DNA of 64,000 bases from Rhynchopus euleeides (lineage: Eukaryota; Euglenozoa; Diplonemea; Diplonemida; Diplonemidae), in contig OY723301.1 of assembly GCA_963210315.1 (NCBI GenBank), positions 372,001 to 436,000 on the forward strand, in the 5' to 3' direction. Position 1 is the first letter of the stretch; every line of letters starts with the position of its first letter. The translations under genes and the position numbers were made by a program. Shown in pieces: positions 18,150 to 29,780 of this stretch. The notes under the pieces are model-generated. The model saw only the letters and a list, made by a program, of their open reading frames with translations, ran no database searches and was not told where the DNA came from.

Positions 18150-18788
18150 GGGAGAGCGAGTGACCTGCAGGAGGGGTGGATGCGGGTGATGTGTGTTGAC
18201 GTGTAGTGTGCTGCGCACCACAAATCTCCTCCGGCAGACAACGCCATGGCTGCGACAGGGAGGAACAACAACACAGCAAACAAGCAAAGGAGACCTGCCT
18301 GCCAGCGGGGTCGTGGAGGGTGCGTGGGGTGTGGGGGTGTGGGGCGGGAGAGTCTTGCTCGGTCAGAGGATACAAAGGAGATAGGGGGGGGGGGGGGGGT
18401 TTGATCGTCGAGAGTGAATGGAAAAGTAAATCTCCCAGCACCTTCTCGCAATGTTAGTCCTTTTTGTAGTCAGCCCCCCTAGCCCCACCGCCATCTTTTC
18501 CCCTGGCGACATGGCACAACGAACGAGGAAGAGAGCAAACGAGGCCTGCATGCCAGGGGAGGGGTACGGGGTGTGGGGGTGGGGCGGGGAAGCCATGCCG
18601 CGCCCTGCAAACTACAAACTGGACTCAGACTGGTTGCTCTCACCTCACAACACCCGGCACACAACACAAAGTCAAGCCTCAAGCAGCTGGGGCACAACGC
18701 CACACACACAACGGCTGACTTGTCTGACACATGGCCAGCCAAGGCAGAGGCCCAGGCACAACTTCACCCCAACCCCTCCCCCCCACCG
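18150..18788. other. Intergenic region upstream of the PA14 gene
   Basis: 639 bp between the 3' end of the 802-codon gene family and the PA14 start. Contains the 86-bp conserved element at 18384-18469. Otherwise no feature was recognised. Confidence 0.5.
18384..18469 (-). repeat. Conserved 80-bp C-tract element, copy 1
   Basis: On the minus strand: CTACAAAAAGGACTAACATT, then GAAGGTGCTGGGAGA, CCATTCACTCTCGACGATCA and a run of C. Five copies occur in the window: one per array unit (18384, 33390, 46274) and two just outside the array (49392, 49525). The CTAAC core and C-tract resemble a branch point and acceptor tract, but no function is shown. Confidence 0.65.
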
Positions 18789-21183
18789 TCAGGCCAGCCC
18801 CTCTGCCGCTGCACCTGCCTTCCAAGCGTCTATCCTGCGCAGCAGGGGAGACAGGTTGTAGGGCAGCAGCCTCAGCACACCCCCAACCGCTGCCCGCAGG
18901 CCCTCGAAGAAGGAGTCGATCGCCTCTGCGAGCCCGCCTGCCGGGCGGCCCCCCTTCAGCACCCGCAGCAGGAACTGCAGCAGCGGCGCCGGCGGCACGC
19001 TCGGCGTCGCCAGGAAGTCAACCACCAGCCCCGCCAGGGCCCCACCCCCGCCCACCTCCTCCAGCATCGCCCCCAGCACCACCGCAGGGCGGCGCAGCAG
19101 CTCCGCGAGGCAACACCTTCCCTCTCCTCCACCTCCACCTCCTCCCCCAGCACCAGACCCTCCCCCAGTGGGCCGCACCCCCTCCACCCCTCCTCCACCT
19201 TCCCTTCCGCCACCACCCTCTACCCTCCCCGCCGCCCCCGCCACCACACCGAGGAACGCCATCAGGCACGCATCGGACCCCAGCACCGAGGCAACCACCC
19301 AACGCAGCAACCTCTCCACCTCCCCCTCCTTCCCGCTTTCTCCCGAGCAGCAGAGCGCGTAGGCACATGCCAGGGCAGCGTGCGCTCTGAGGTATGCAGC
19401 CTCCTCCACCCTTTCTGTGAGAGTGCAAGGCGGCGGCCTCACTGCAGGTGGAGGAGGACCAACCCGGCCTGCCCCTGCAGCCGCTGCGCAGCACCCCTCC
19501 CACATCCCCGCCAGCCCACGCGTGGCGCACCGCAGCGCCTCCGCGAAGGATAGCGGGGGGCTGCGCGGAGGGGGCCCCCCCGGGGATGAAGAAGGCGGCT
19601 TCAGAGGAGGGCTTCCGCCTGCCCCACCCCCCGCCGCCACACCGCGGCGCAGCTGCCTGTAGAAGGCACGGCGGAGGGCGGACCCAGAGGCGCAGTGCAG
19701 GCAGGGGGTGGTGGAGGAGGAGGAGGGGATGGAGTGGGTGTAATGAATAGATTTGCTACGCCCATCCACATCCCATCCTTTGTCAATATTCCGAGCAGAG
19801 GGAGAGTGGGGATGATGGACCCACCCCCCTGCCCCCTGGGGGTGGGGAAACCCGCGGATGGAGAACCGGGTGGGGTGGCGGAGGAGGCGGCGGCGGCGGC
19901 AGCCGACGCCACCGCGACGCGGCATCACCCCCGGCACCCCCCATGCGATGCGGAAGAGGAGGGGCCCTGGCGGTGCCACCCCGCCACCACCACCACCACC
20001 CCTGCGCTGCGCCTGGGGGCTGTGGCGGAGGAGGCGGAGGCGGGTGCTGCCTCGGGGCACCGCCGGCCGCACCACCACCTCGACCCACATCTCGCGCCGG
20101 CGGGGTGTGGCTGAGGGGACAATGCGGAAGAGGCGGCGGTGTCCCGGGGGACTGGGGGGTGTGGAGGAGGAGAGCACGTCTGCGATGCGCGATGCGGAGG
20201 CATCCGCCTCGCAGCGCAGGGGGCAGGTGTGGCGCAGGGCGAAGGCGGATGCCGCGGTGGCGAAGCGGGTGAGGGAGCCCTCCACGGCAGAGCTGCCCCA
20301 GACGTGGCAGGCACGGAGAGGGGCATCGGCTGCTGCGGTGCACGGGAGGAGCGCTGCGAGGCAGCGCATCGCGGCAGCCGCAGACAGAGCAGTGCCAGGG
20401 TCGAGGAGGAAATGACCCCCCTCCTCCTCCACCTCCACACCCCCATCCCGCCCTACAGCAGTGTATGGGTTATGGAATGGAAGCTGGTGGGGTGTGTCTC
20501 CCCCACCCCCTCCACCTCCACCTCCAACTCCTCCCCCACTCCCACCCCCATCTGGCCCGGCGGCACGGCGTTGCTCCCCTCGGGTTGTGTCTGGGCTGTG
20601 CTGCGCCCCGCCATCACCCCGAGGAGGCCCGGCAGCGCGGAGCAGTGCCTCGGCGAGCCGCGAGGCGATGCGCGAGATGGAAGCCGCGGCGCGGGCGGAG
20701 GGGCATGTGTGTGATGTGGCTGCAGCGCTGCAACACTCCTCCGCCTGGCTCGGGGGGGGGCAGGGGCAGGGGCAGGGGCAGGGGGAGGGGCAGGGGCAGG
20801 GGGTGTTGAGGAAGCCGCTACCGCCGCTACCACCACCACCATCGCCGCTCTGCTGCGGCTGAGAGGATGTCGAGCGCCTCGCAGCACCGCAGGCGGCGGT
20901 GATGCATCTCGCCCCTCTCGCTCCTCTGCAGCAGCAGGTCAGCCTCTGCAGCCTCGAGCAGCCATGCGGTGCACTCCAGGGCTGCAGTGCTGTGGGGTGC
21001 TGCTGCTGCCCCTACCCCAGCAGCAGCCTGCCTCTGCCGCATGGCGGCAGAGAGGCTGCTGGTCAGCTGTGCCCCGGCGCGGTGGGAGTGGAAGGCGTCG
21101 GGCGCGCTGCAGAGGGACCGCATGGCGTCGGACAGTGCAGGGGGGAGGGTGTGCCAGAGGGGGGATGCATGGGGCGCAGGCAT
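18789..21183 (-). pseudogene. Gly/Pro/Ala-rich protein gene, frameshifted, unit 1
   Basis: Equivalent to the 802-codon ORF of unit 3 but lacking 14 bp at about 20848. It is therefore split into a 118-codon N-terminal part (21183-20827, ending in an aberrant WWWW) and a downstream frame open from at least 20438 to 18789 (549 codons). Unless an intron or programmed shift compensates, the full protein is not made. Apart from the indel it is almost identical to unit 3. Function unknown. Confidence 0.65.
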
Positions 21184-21244
21184 CGCACCCCCTTAGGCTA
21201 GCCTAGGCTAGGTGTGGGGGGCCCCTGCCCCCCCCTGTGCGTGG

Positions 21245-22829
21245 GGTGTCGGGCGAAATCAGGTGGGGTGGGGGTGGGGGTATGGGGGGGGGGGGGGGGG
21301 GGGCAGAAGTCACAAGACCGTTTTCAGGAGCAATCCTCAGCCTGGATCTCCTCGTTTGGATCTGGCGTGTCGACAGGCTTCTTTCACACAACACCCCTGT
21401 AAAATGAGGCATCACACCCTTTGTGATGAAGGGCGGAGTGGGGGTGAGTGTGGTGATGTGGAGCACGCTTGGCTGCTGACTGTAGTGGGGTGACTAGCTT
21501 CACAAGCTTGCAAACTATCCGTGCCCCAGCTGGATCGTGAAGTGACGGCGATGCCGAGAGGGTGTTCTGTCACTCATTGTGGACACCACACCCGTGGTGT
21601 GAGTGGGGTTCGCTAGATCCAGCACATGGCACAAAGAGAAAGTTTGCCCCCCCCCCCCCCCAGTTGGCGACACCGAACGCAACTGAAAAATACCTCATCA
21701 CGCAATTGGTTCACTCAAGCACACAGAAGGGAAGGAAACGGACTCCACTGATCGCCGCATCGATACCATGACACCTGATAGGGGGGGAGGAAGATGTCTG
21801 GTGCCAGTGCTCACTCCGCAGCTTCGCCGGGCGAGGGGGTGGGGAAAAGCGTCAAAAGGCGACCAAAATCGTAGGTATCCCGATGCCTTCGTCTGATTTA
21901 TGATTGTCTGAAACGCTTATACCACCCGACAGTATGCCGCCTTGATGTGGGTGTGGAGACGCATGTGGGCACGACACAGCAGGGGGCACACCTAAACCCA
22001 CACATTTACGCGCGTCACAGATGTGCGAAAAGAAAGGAGCTCGGTTGATGATAGGTCTTCGCATCGAAGACCCCCCCTGACGACCGAGAGGACAAGAGAG
22101 TGCCGTGCACACTGTTGCCAAGAAGGCGCTGCGCTCCCGGAGAATCGGCAGAGGCCTTCCTGAAGCTCAGCCAACATGCTGCAATTCACTCTGATGGCTT
22201 TTTGACAGTTCGGTGAGACAGCCCCCCCTTCTCCTCACACTCCTGCATCTCTGAGGGAAGGCCGGAGTTGACTAAATAAAACCCAACAGAGGGGGTCTTC
22301 CCTGATCGTCATGCTTCGTTATTCTTCGTCAGTTCTCACCTAGTTTCCCCAAGAAATGCACCAAAGTGCACTGACGATCACCCCGGAGCGAAGACCCCCA
22401 TACAATACAGATCATAACGCCAGCAGGGGCGAAACGGCGTCACCACTCTGATGTTCTCTACTGCTGTGTTCAGACTATGTTCATGTGATGTGTACTTGAC
22501 AAAACTTGGCGCAGAACGGCCCAGAGGCACACTAGTTCTCTTCAGTTCGTTAGAATCGCAGAAAAATAATAGCCCACCCCCGTGACGGAGGTAAGATCGG
22601 AGAAAATATCAACGGGCATACCAAACACCTGAGGGTCGGTTTCGTGGTGGGTTGACAGGACGGGGATGATGATGGTGGCAGCTTCTCCCGCACGATGCGG
22701 GGGTTGCGCCACCGTTAAGCACCAACTGCCATAACAATATTCGCTTTGTTTTCGAGCGTTCCCGCTTCGACTCACAAAGGGGATCAGAGGAGATCCTCTG
22801 CCACCAGAAGAAGGATCGCAAGAGCATGG
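21245..22829. other. Non-coding part of array unit 2
   Basis: Copy of 6640-8224 with homopolymer-length differences only. Confidence 0.6.
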
Positions 22830-23274
22830 AAAATACTTTCCTACACGATGCACCACTCACCACACGAAAGAAAAGAAACAGAACTTGTTTGTTGACCGCA
22901 TCCACCCCCCCTTCTGTAAGCAGTGCAAGCACTTCTGTTGGGCAGTGTTGGGTTGTTGGCCCATCTGCAAAGTATCTATTTTTTTTTCTCTTACTCGCCC
23001 AACCCCCAACCTGATCTTTCCCCCCGGAACGTCCTTCGAAGTGTCTTGCCTGCCTGAAATACAGAAAAGGTGGAGGAGCACAGGAGGAAGTGAGTGGTGT
23101 TAGTCGTGTTGCAACGCTTGGAAAGTATTTCCTTCAATACACTGGCGTGTGTTGGTCTACAAAATACTTTCCTACACGATGCACCACTCACCACACGAAA
23201 GAAAAGAAACAGAACTTGTTTGTTGACCGCATCCACCCAGGACCCTGAGGCCCCGGAGACAGGGACGCGGAGCG

Positions 23275-25043
23275 CTATATGGAGTCTGGCAGGGGTATGG
23301 GGTACGCAGCCTGTTCGCCGCGTGTGTACCGGTCTGCCCGCTGCTCTGTGGTCGGAACCCAGATGCAAGATACCCGCAAGCCCCGGGCCTCCGCGGTGCG
23401 GAAGAGGCTCGTCAGGATCTTGTTGGCTTGGAAATTTGCAGAGTGCCCCCTATTGATGGAGTGCACGGCTGGGAGGTTGTCCACGTAGAGTGTGAGGCGG
23501 GCGTCACCATGGTAGCGGGCCGTCAGTGCCACCGCTTGCCTCGCCGCAAAAATCTCCTTGATGTAGATGTGCCACCCTGCGCCCTCCCCTCGGAACATTC
23601 CCTGTGCCACCGCTTCTGTCTCGCCTTCCAGTATGGCCGCCCACTCGGGCATTGAAGCGTCAGACCAGGCAACGAGGGTTTTCGTCGGGGGCCTTTGAAT
23701 CCAGGGGTTATCCTGCATCAAGGTGGGACGGGCCTCGAGTTCCGAAGTGACTGAGGGCGGTATGTCGCGTGGCTCATCCCACAACGCCTCGTCCTCTGTG
23801 GTCGCCTCTGCCGTTCTGCGGATGTACGATAACGCGCTGGGGAGGTAGCATAGAGGTCTCGCTGTGATGTAAGCGTTCCACACCACACTGCCGAAGATCG
23901 CGTAGAACTCCCGTGGTGATGCCCGTCCTCCGAGAACCCGCGGGAGGTCCTCCCGCTGCAGAAAACGGGTCATCCACTTGTCTGCTGCACGGTGGCACTG
24001 CCGCACCAGGTCGAAATCCACACCGAGGGCGGAGAAGTGTTGCACGGCCTTCCCGTATCCCTCGTCAGTGATGTTGATGTCGGCACCGACGTAGTTGCAC
24101 CGTTGCATGAAAAGCTCGAAGGCTTCCTTTGTCTCTTCCTCAGAGTTTCCAAGACAGATGAAGTTGTCGATCCATGTGACCCCCACAGTCTCTGGCATGA
24201 GCACCCGGGCCGCCCTGTGTGCGATGGCGGGGGCGCAGGACCAGCCCATGCAGAGGGATGCCAGGCGGGTTCGCACAAACTCGCCTCGTTCGGCACTGAC
24301 GTTCACGCCGAAGAAATCCCGGATGAATTTTGCCATGGGGAACTGATAGAACCAACTGCGCCCATCTGCCAGCATCGCCCATCTCCGACCCAGTACCTGG
24401 TCGATGACCTCGGTGATCAGCGGCAGCTTCATGGGCGGGGGTGCGAGCATCAGCGAGTTCAGCTTCCGTGCATCGACGACAAAACGCAGACCCCCTGATC
24501 TTTTTGACACAGTGAAGCCGTGTAGGCAGATTCGCTGGACGTCTGACAACTCGAGGACTCCAAACTCCATGAGGTCGTCGAGGTGTTTGTCGAGGTGTCG
24601 AGAAGTGCTTCGCGTGAATCGGCGCCGCTGCAGCTTTGCCAGAGATCCGTCCTTGAAATGGGCCAGGAACGCGCGGGGTTCCGTGATGAGGTCCAGGATC
24701 CCTTCGAGTTCCCCGCTCTGATCCAGCTGGCGCAACTTGCAAAGGTCGATACGGTGTTTGCTGATCTGCGCGATGTGGTCCTCCCCCGTGACTTGGTTCG
24801 CTGCTGCCGGGGGGCGTATTTGAGAGTTGTCGCGTCGCAGGACACCCACCTCCTCAGTGTACATCGTGTGCAAACCCGGCCCGTACTCGTCCAGCTCCAG
24901 AACCCCCAGCTCCTCGGCGGGGTCGCCTGCCCGGGACTCGTCGTCGTCGTACTTCTGTGCCTCGGGTAGCCAAAAAGGCGTGGGTCCATAGTGCTTCTTT
25001 GGGAAAGAGCCTCTCAGTAAATTTGCATCGTGGGTCCTTGTCA
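23275..25043 (-). CDS. Reverse transcriptase/RNase H, retroelement copy 2
   Basis: Identical to copy 1 through the RT and RNase H domains as far as visible. The open frame extends to 25809, and within that upstream overlap one residue differs (Met103 to Ile). Same WIDN box and DEDD RNase H residues. True start uncertain. Confidence 0.85.
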
Positions 25044-25910
25044 CTGGAGTAGTTGTCTTGATGTCGCCGCAGTCTCCTTCACCCTCGCAGTCCCAGATCG
25101 CGGTAGGTAGCGAATCAGAGACTCCACGGTCGCGTGTCGTGTCACCTTCTGGATCTCCTCGAGGGGCAGGCCTTTTGCGTTTAGATGGTGGGCCGCCCCT
25201 CTCCGGAGGGAGTGTGAAGTCAGCGCCTCGTTTGCCCTGCGTAGGGCCCGCGTCACGTGACTCGACCGAATCTCGTCCGGGAAGATGCGTTCTGTCTCCT
25301 CTGCCGTAGGCATTTCCCGCAGGCGTTCTCGGAGGGTGGTGTGTGCTGCGCGGGGTAGGTCCAGGCCCGTCTGATGTCCCAGCCTGAATGGATCTGCTTT
25401 TGTGTGTGTCCAGTTCACACACCACGTGTTGTCGGCACGGAGGGTGAGGTCTGCAGGCCTCAGGCGCAGCACGTCCGATGCCCTCGCGCTCCCCAGCCAG
25501 TATAGTTGCAGCACCAGGCGGATGTTTGGGCATGGCTCCATCTTGACGGCGGTCGCGAACTCCTGCCTGGTGGCTGGTGTCGCTTGCTTCTTCGGCCTGA
25601 GCGCCCCTCCACGCCGAAGTCCCCTGCAAAAATCTTTTATCCGCACCGAGTCCTTTAGGTCTACCTTCATGTCGCGGCGCAGGGCGGCAATCAGCGTGGA
25701 GCAGTACTGCAGGACGGACCCCTTTGTCAGACCGTCGAGCTCCTTTTTCGCCAACCAAAGGATCACTGCCGTCTCGTGGTCCACTTGTGTCCCTGTTTCT
25801 TTGACCCACTGGTGCTTGAAGTCGCGGAATCGCCGTAGGACGCTCGCTGCGGTCTTTCGGTACGAGGGGGCGGTGGCGTTCTCGAGTGTCCTCTTTGCGC
25901 CCTTCAGCAC
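25041..25910 (-). CDS. Tyrosine recombinase, retroelement copy 2
   Basis: 289 residues, identical to copy 1 except Cys137 to Tyr, six residues before catalytic Arg143. The same base change causes the Met-to-Ile difference in the overlapping frame. The catalytic set R-H-R-H-Y is intact. Confidence 0.9.
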   Translation of the reverse strand: MLKGAKRTLENATAPSYRKTAASVLRRFRDFKHQWVKETGTQVDHETAVILWLAKKELDGLTKGSVLQYCSTLIAALRRDMKVDLKDSVRIKDFCRGLRRGGALRPKKQATPATRQEFATAVKMEPCPNIRLVLQLYWLGSARASDVLRLRPADLTLRADNTWCVNWTHTKADPFRLGHQTGLDLPRAAHTTLRERLREMPTAEETERIFPDEIRSSHVTRALRRANEALTSHSLRRGAAHHLNAKGLPLEEIQKVTRHATVESLIRYLPRSGTARVKETAATSRQLLQ

Positions 25911-25997
25911 CCGGGCGCGTTTTCTGGGGCTGAGGGGGCCTTCCTCCTGGCGGGGGCGTCCCTTTTTCGAGGGTGGCCCTTCCCCGGGCGGGGCCAG

Positions 25998-27125
25998 TCA
26001 GTGCTTCTGCGGCAATTCCTTTCCCGCCCGCCGTGGCTCTGACGGGCGGCTGCGGTTGTCGCGCGTCTCGCGTCTGTCGCGGTTTTCGCGGTTGTCGCGG
26101 TTGTCACGTTTGTCACGGTTGTCGCGGTTGTCGCGGTGGTCGCGTCCCCGGTCGGAGTCCCTCTCGCGACCCTTTGAGAAGTAGCGCTCAGACCGGCGTT
26201 TCTTGTCGGGGTTTTGGAGCTCCGCCAGCAAAGCCTCCATCGCCACTGCCGTGAAGTCCATCGGGGTGTACCCCTTTGCCCGCTGCAACTCCCTCCTGAG
26301 GCCCTTTCCCAGCGCCCCCAACTGCGTGATGCCTGTCAGCTCTACGATGGCGTCGTGGAGGATCTGCAGGAGCTTCGGGCTCGGCGGCTTGTCTTCGATG
26401 AGGCTCAGCGTGTTGACGACCAAATCGAGCATCCGCCGGATGTCGATCTGGTACTCCTGGGCGCTGCGTAGGTTCACCGGAAGGCCGAACTCCCCGAACA
26501 CCCTGCTGCATTCCTGGCGCACCAGGACCCGCACGTTTGCCTCCTCAAGGCCCTTCCATGTCGAGACAGCGTGGGGCGTGAAACCGTCGGGCAGGGTGGC
26601 TTCCAGGCGTCGGGTGAGGGTCATCGCCCCCTGCTCCAGCTGCTCCACGCGCTTGGAGAGCCTCTGGATCTCCCTCCCCTGGTCGGCGATCGTCGCGCGC
26701 ATCTCCAAGAAAAGACGGCGCCCGATGGTGGGCAGCTGTCCACTCAGGTCCGACGAGCAGACGCTGCTGTCTGTGGACCCTGCGCGCTCGTCGTCGCTGT
26801 CCTGTGGTGGTGCGTGTGGGGGCGGGTGCGGGGCGTCCGAGCGTGTCTCATCGTGCTCGGCCCACGCGCACACTGGGCACACCCACTCCGGGTGGTCTGC
26901 GTGCTTGGCGAAGGAGGCGGCCACGTCCACGGGGAGCACCTCCCTCATGCAAGAGCGAGTGCATCGCTTCCCGCACCTTGCGCACTGGAGTCCGCCCCGC
27001 CCGTCGTGCGCCTGTCTGCAACTCTCAAAGATGCACCTGTAAATGGTGGGGGCGGGGTCCCCCTGGTGCCGCGGTTCCATGACGCCCTCCCAGTCCGCCT
27101 CTCGGGGCCGCGACGGGAAGGCCAT
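25998..27125 (-). CDS. Gag-like protein, retroelement copy 2
   Basis: 375 residues. Same Cys/His module, coiled coil and RDN-rich tail as copy 1, but three residues shorter in the tail through loss of one 9-bp unit. Confidence 0.7.
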   Translation of the reverse strand: MAFPSRPREADWEGVMEPRHQGDPAPTIYRCIFESCRQAHDGRGGLQCARCGKRCTRSCMREVLPVDVAASFAKHADHPEWVCPVCAWAEHDETRSDAPHPPPHAPPQDSDDERAGSTDSSVCSSDLSGQLPTIGRRLFLEMRATIADQGREIQRLSKRVEQLEQGAMTLTRRLEATLPDGFTPHAVSTWKGLEEANVRVLVRQECSRVFGEFGLPVNLRSAQEYQIDIRRMLDLVVNTLSLIEDKPPSPKLLQILHDAIVELTGITQLGALGKGLRRELQRAKGYTPMDFTAVAMEALLAELQNPDKKRRSERYFSKGRERDSDRGRDHRDNRDNRDKRDNRDNRENRDRRETRDNRSRPSEPRRAGKELPQKH

Positions 27126-27158
27126 GCCGGCAGGGCGTGTGGCGTGAGCCGCGGGGCC

Positions 27159-29080
27159 TAGATAAACACCGCTTTCGCGTGTTGGCCAACGCTGCGACTC
27201 ACGCTTATCTGCACCTGGTCTGTGATCTGCACCTGGTCTGTGTGTCGAACCGCTAGATAAAACACCGCTTTCGGTCTCGTGGTGGTGGGCTCGTAGGCCG
27301 GCTGCGACTCACTCCTCTGCGATGGCTCGTGGGCCCAACTGCGGCTCACTGCTGCTAGATAAACACCGCTATTCGCGCTCGTGGTGGCGGGCTCGTTGGC
27401 CGGCTGTGGCTCACTGCTGCTAGATAAACACCGCTGTCGCGTCTCGTGGTGGCGGGCTCGTTGGCCGGCTGTGGCTCACTGCTGCTAGATAAACACCGCT
27501 TTCGCGTCTCGTGGTGGCGGGCTCGTTCGCCGGCTGTGGCTCACCGCTGCTAGATAAACACCGCTTTCGCGTCTCGTGGTGGCGGGCTCGTTGGCCGGCT
27601 GTGGCTCACTGCTGCTAGATAAACACCGCTGTCGCGTCTCGTGGTGGCGGGCTCGTTGGCCGGCTGTGGCTCACTGCTGCTAGATAAACACCGCTTTCGC
27701 GTCTCGTGGTGGCGGGCTCGTTGGCCGGCTGTGGCTCACCGCTGCTAGATAAACACCGCTTTCGCGTCTCGTGGTGGCGGGCTCGTTGGCCGGCTGTGGC
27801 TCACTGCTGCTAGATAAACACCGCTGTCGCGTCTCGTGGTGGCGGGCTCGTTGGCCGGCTGTGGCTCACTGCTGCTAGATAAACACCGCTTTGAACGATT
27901 TTTTTTTGAACGATTTTTGGCCGTGCTCGTAGCATTCCCCGTTGAGGGGGTCGCTATTTCGTGTTCTCCTGGCCGCACGGAGGCATTGCCTTACGTCGCC
28001 TCTTCCTCTTTTCCTTTGGTGGTGTGTTGGTCTGGCACAGAGGGCGGGACCGTGCTGATATGCACAGTGACGACTCTCCCTTTTGTTTTGTGCCCGCCTC
28101 CACCGAGATTCGGCTGATGCCTCTCAGACTGGGGGCGGGCGGTCGCCGACCCTTTTCTGTACGAGGTTTTCCACAGGCTGCACACCTGCCCCGCGGCTGT
28201 GTGGCAGTCTTCGCGGAGTGCAATGCGAAGGTCTGGCCTGACGTGGTGTGACTATTTAGACTCCAGGTGTCTCCACCCTTCCTGGTCTGGGGAGCCTCGG
28301 TACCCAAGCAGTTTTCGGTCATGCCCTGGACCACGGCCGTGCTAGACTCCTGGTGCAGGCACCCGTCATGGTCCGGGGACGGCCCCCCCAGGCAGTTTAA
28401 CGTCTTACCCAGGACCTTTGGTAGCAGAGGTAGGTTTGGCTTTCGCGTCTCGTGGTGGCGGGCTCGTTGGCCGTCTGTGGCTCACCGCTGCTAGATAAAC
28501 ACCGCTTTCGCGTCTCGTGGTGGCGGGCTCGTTGGCCGGCTGTGGCTCACTGCTGCTAGATAAACACCGCTGTCGCGTCTCGTGGTGGCGGGCTCGTTGG
28601 CCGGCTGTGGCTCACTGCTGCTAGATAAACACCGCTTTCGCGTCTCGTGGTGGCGGGCTCGTTGGCCGGCTGTGGCTCACCGCTGCTAGATAAACACCGC
28701 TTTCGCGTCTCGTGGTGGCGGGCTCGTTGGCCGGCTGTGGCTCACTGCTGCTAGATAAACACCGCTGTCGCGTCTCGTGGTGGCGGGCTCGTTGGCCGGC
28801 TGTGGCTCACTGCTGCTAGATAAACACCGCTTTCGCGTCTCGTGGTGGCGGGCTCGTTGGCCGGCTGTGGCTCACCGCTGCTAGATAAACACCGCTTTCG
28901 CGTCTCGTGGTGGCGGGCTCGTTGGCCGGCTGTGGCTCACTGCTGCTAGATAAACACCGCTTTCGCGTCTCGTGGTGGCGGGCTCGTAGGCCGGCTGTGA
29001 CTCACTCCTCTGCGGTGGCTCGTAGGCCAAGCTGCGACTCACTGCTGCTCACCGCTTTCGCGCTCGTGGTGGCGGGCTCG
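27159..29080. repeat. 65-bp minisatellite, copy 2, interrupted
   Basis: About nine regular repeats (27355-27892) and about eight after the insertion (28439-28990), with degenerate edge copies like those of copy 1. Confidence 0.9.
27893..28438 (-). mobile_element. 546-bp insertion in the minisatellite, non-LTR/SINE-like
   Basis: The insert is flanked by a perfect 5-bp duplication, GCTTT (27888-27892 and 28439-28443), inside a minisatellite repeat. It has no terminal inverted repeats. Read on the minus strand it ends in two tandem A-rich units (AAAAATCGTTC, AAAAAAAATCGTTC), like the 3' tail of a SINE or a 5'-truncated LINE. A short minus-strand frame contains CAACGK and basic runs but no recognisable domain. 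It is absent from units 1 and 3, so it is younger than the array duplication or was lost there. Confidence 0.6.
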
Positions 29081-29162
29081 TAGGCCGGCTGCGATTCGCG
29101 CTGTTCTGTGGTGTGCTGCGCTGTGACTCGTAGGGGGGGGGGGGGTCGATGAAGTACCGTTG

Positions 29163-29338
29163 TTTTTTCTCTTACTCGCCCAACCCCCAACCTGATCTTT
29201 CCCCCCGGAACGTCCTTCGAAGTGTCTTGCCTGCCTGAAGTACAAGGTGGAGGAGCACAGGAGGAAGTGAGTGGTGTTAGTCGTGTTGCAACGCTTGGAA
29301 AGTATTTCCTTCAATACACTGGCGTGTGTTGGTCTACA
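29163..29338. repeat. Split direct repeat A1, retroelement copy 2
   Basis: Counterpart of 14153-14332 with a small internal deletion. It is preceded by a shorter G-run than in unit 1. Confidence 0.8.
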
Positions 29339-29780
29339 GCACGCTTCAGTGCGGGCAGTGAAATGTGGCTCCATGGGTGGGGGATGTTGATAAAGAAATG
29401 GTTGAAGCCTTCTCAGGTCCGGAAGTAGGATCGTGACACACCTTCGCATGGAGGTGCCAGGTTTCAGTCACAGAGGACAGCGTTGCAAAATGTGGACAAG
29501 GAAAAGCAGTACGCATAGGCGGGTGAGGTGGTGGTGGTGTAGGTTGAATCGCAAAAGGCGGAGACAGAAGAAAGACTACGAAGGAAACAGCAAGAAAGCA
29601 GAAACACCGACAAAAAAGTAGACGGGTGCAACAGGGGAGGGAGGGTGAAGCGGCATGGGCTGCCAGGCACAGACACTGCGGGCGGACCACAGCGCCATGT
29701 AAAACCAACTCTTCTCAGCCACGCACAGCGTATCCCAAAAAGCAAGAAAGGCAAGGGATGGGTGGAGAGTGCAGCACGTC
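29339..29780. other. Non-coding spacer, unit 2
   Basis: Copy of 14333-14774 with a few substitutions (for example AAAATGTGG in place of AAACTGTGG). No gene seen. Confidence 0.6.

Larger units (their letters stand above)
6632..21236. repeat. Tandem array unit 1 (about 14.6 kb)
   Basis: The sequence from the shared GTGGGGTGTCGGGCGAAATC (6637 on) is repeated almost exactly at 21240 and 36246. Order within the unit: non-coding DNA, retroelement, minisatellite, PA14/PLAT-like gene, 802-codon gene family. Differences between units are mainly homopolymer length, minisatellite number and small indels. Each repeat ends in a TAGGCTAGCCTA palindrome and a C-rich stretch. Confidence 0.95.
22830..29338 (-). 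mobile_element. Tyrosine-recombinase retrotransposon, copy 2
   Basis: Same structure as copy 1: B2 22830-22907, A2 22981-23161, B1 23161-23238, ORFs, minisatellite, A1 about 29163-29338. A1 has a small deletion (GTACAAGG in place of GTACAGAAAAGG). The minisatellite contains a 546-bp insertion. All three ORFs are intact. Confidence 0.85.

Noticed and set aside
18384..18469. Spliced-leader RNA gene
   Set aside because: CTAAC recalls known leaders, but there is no GT donor after a leader-like exon and no Sm site. I therefore report it only as a conserved element.
18573..19553. 326-codon plus-strand ORF (and copies at 33579 and 46460)
   Set aside because: Antisense to the 802-codon gene, low complexity, no domain, and it crosses the intergenic region.
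21194..21215. Telomeric repeat at array junctions
   Set aside because: TTAGGC-like words are part of a short palindrome and are not tandemly repeated.
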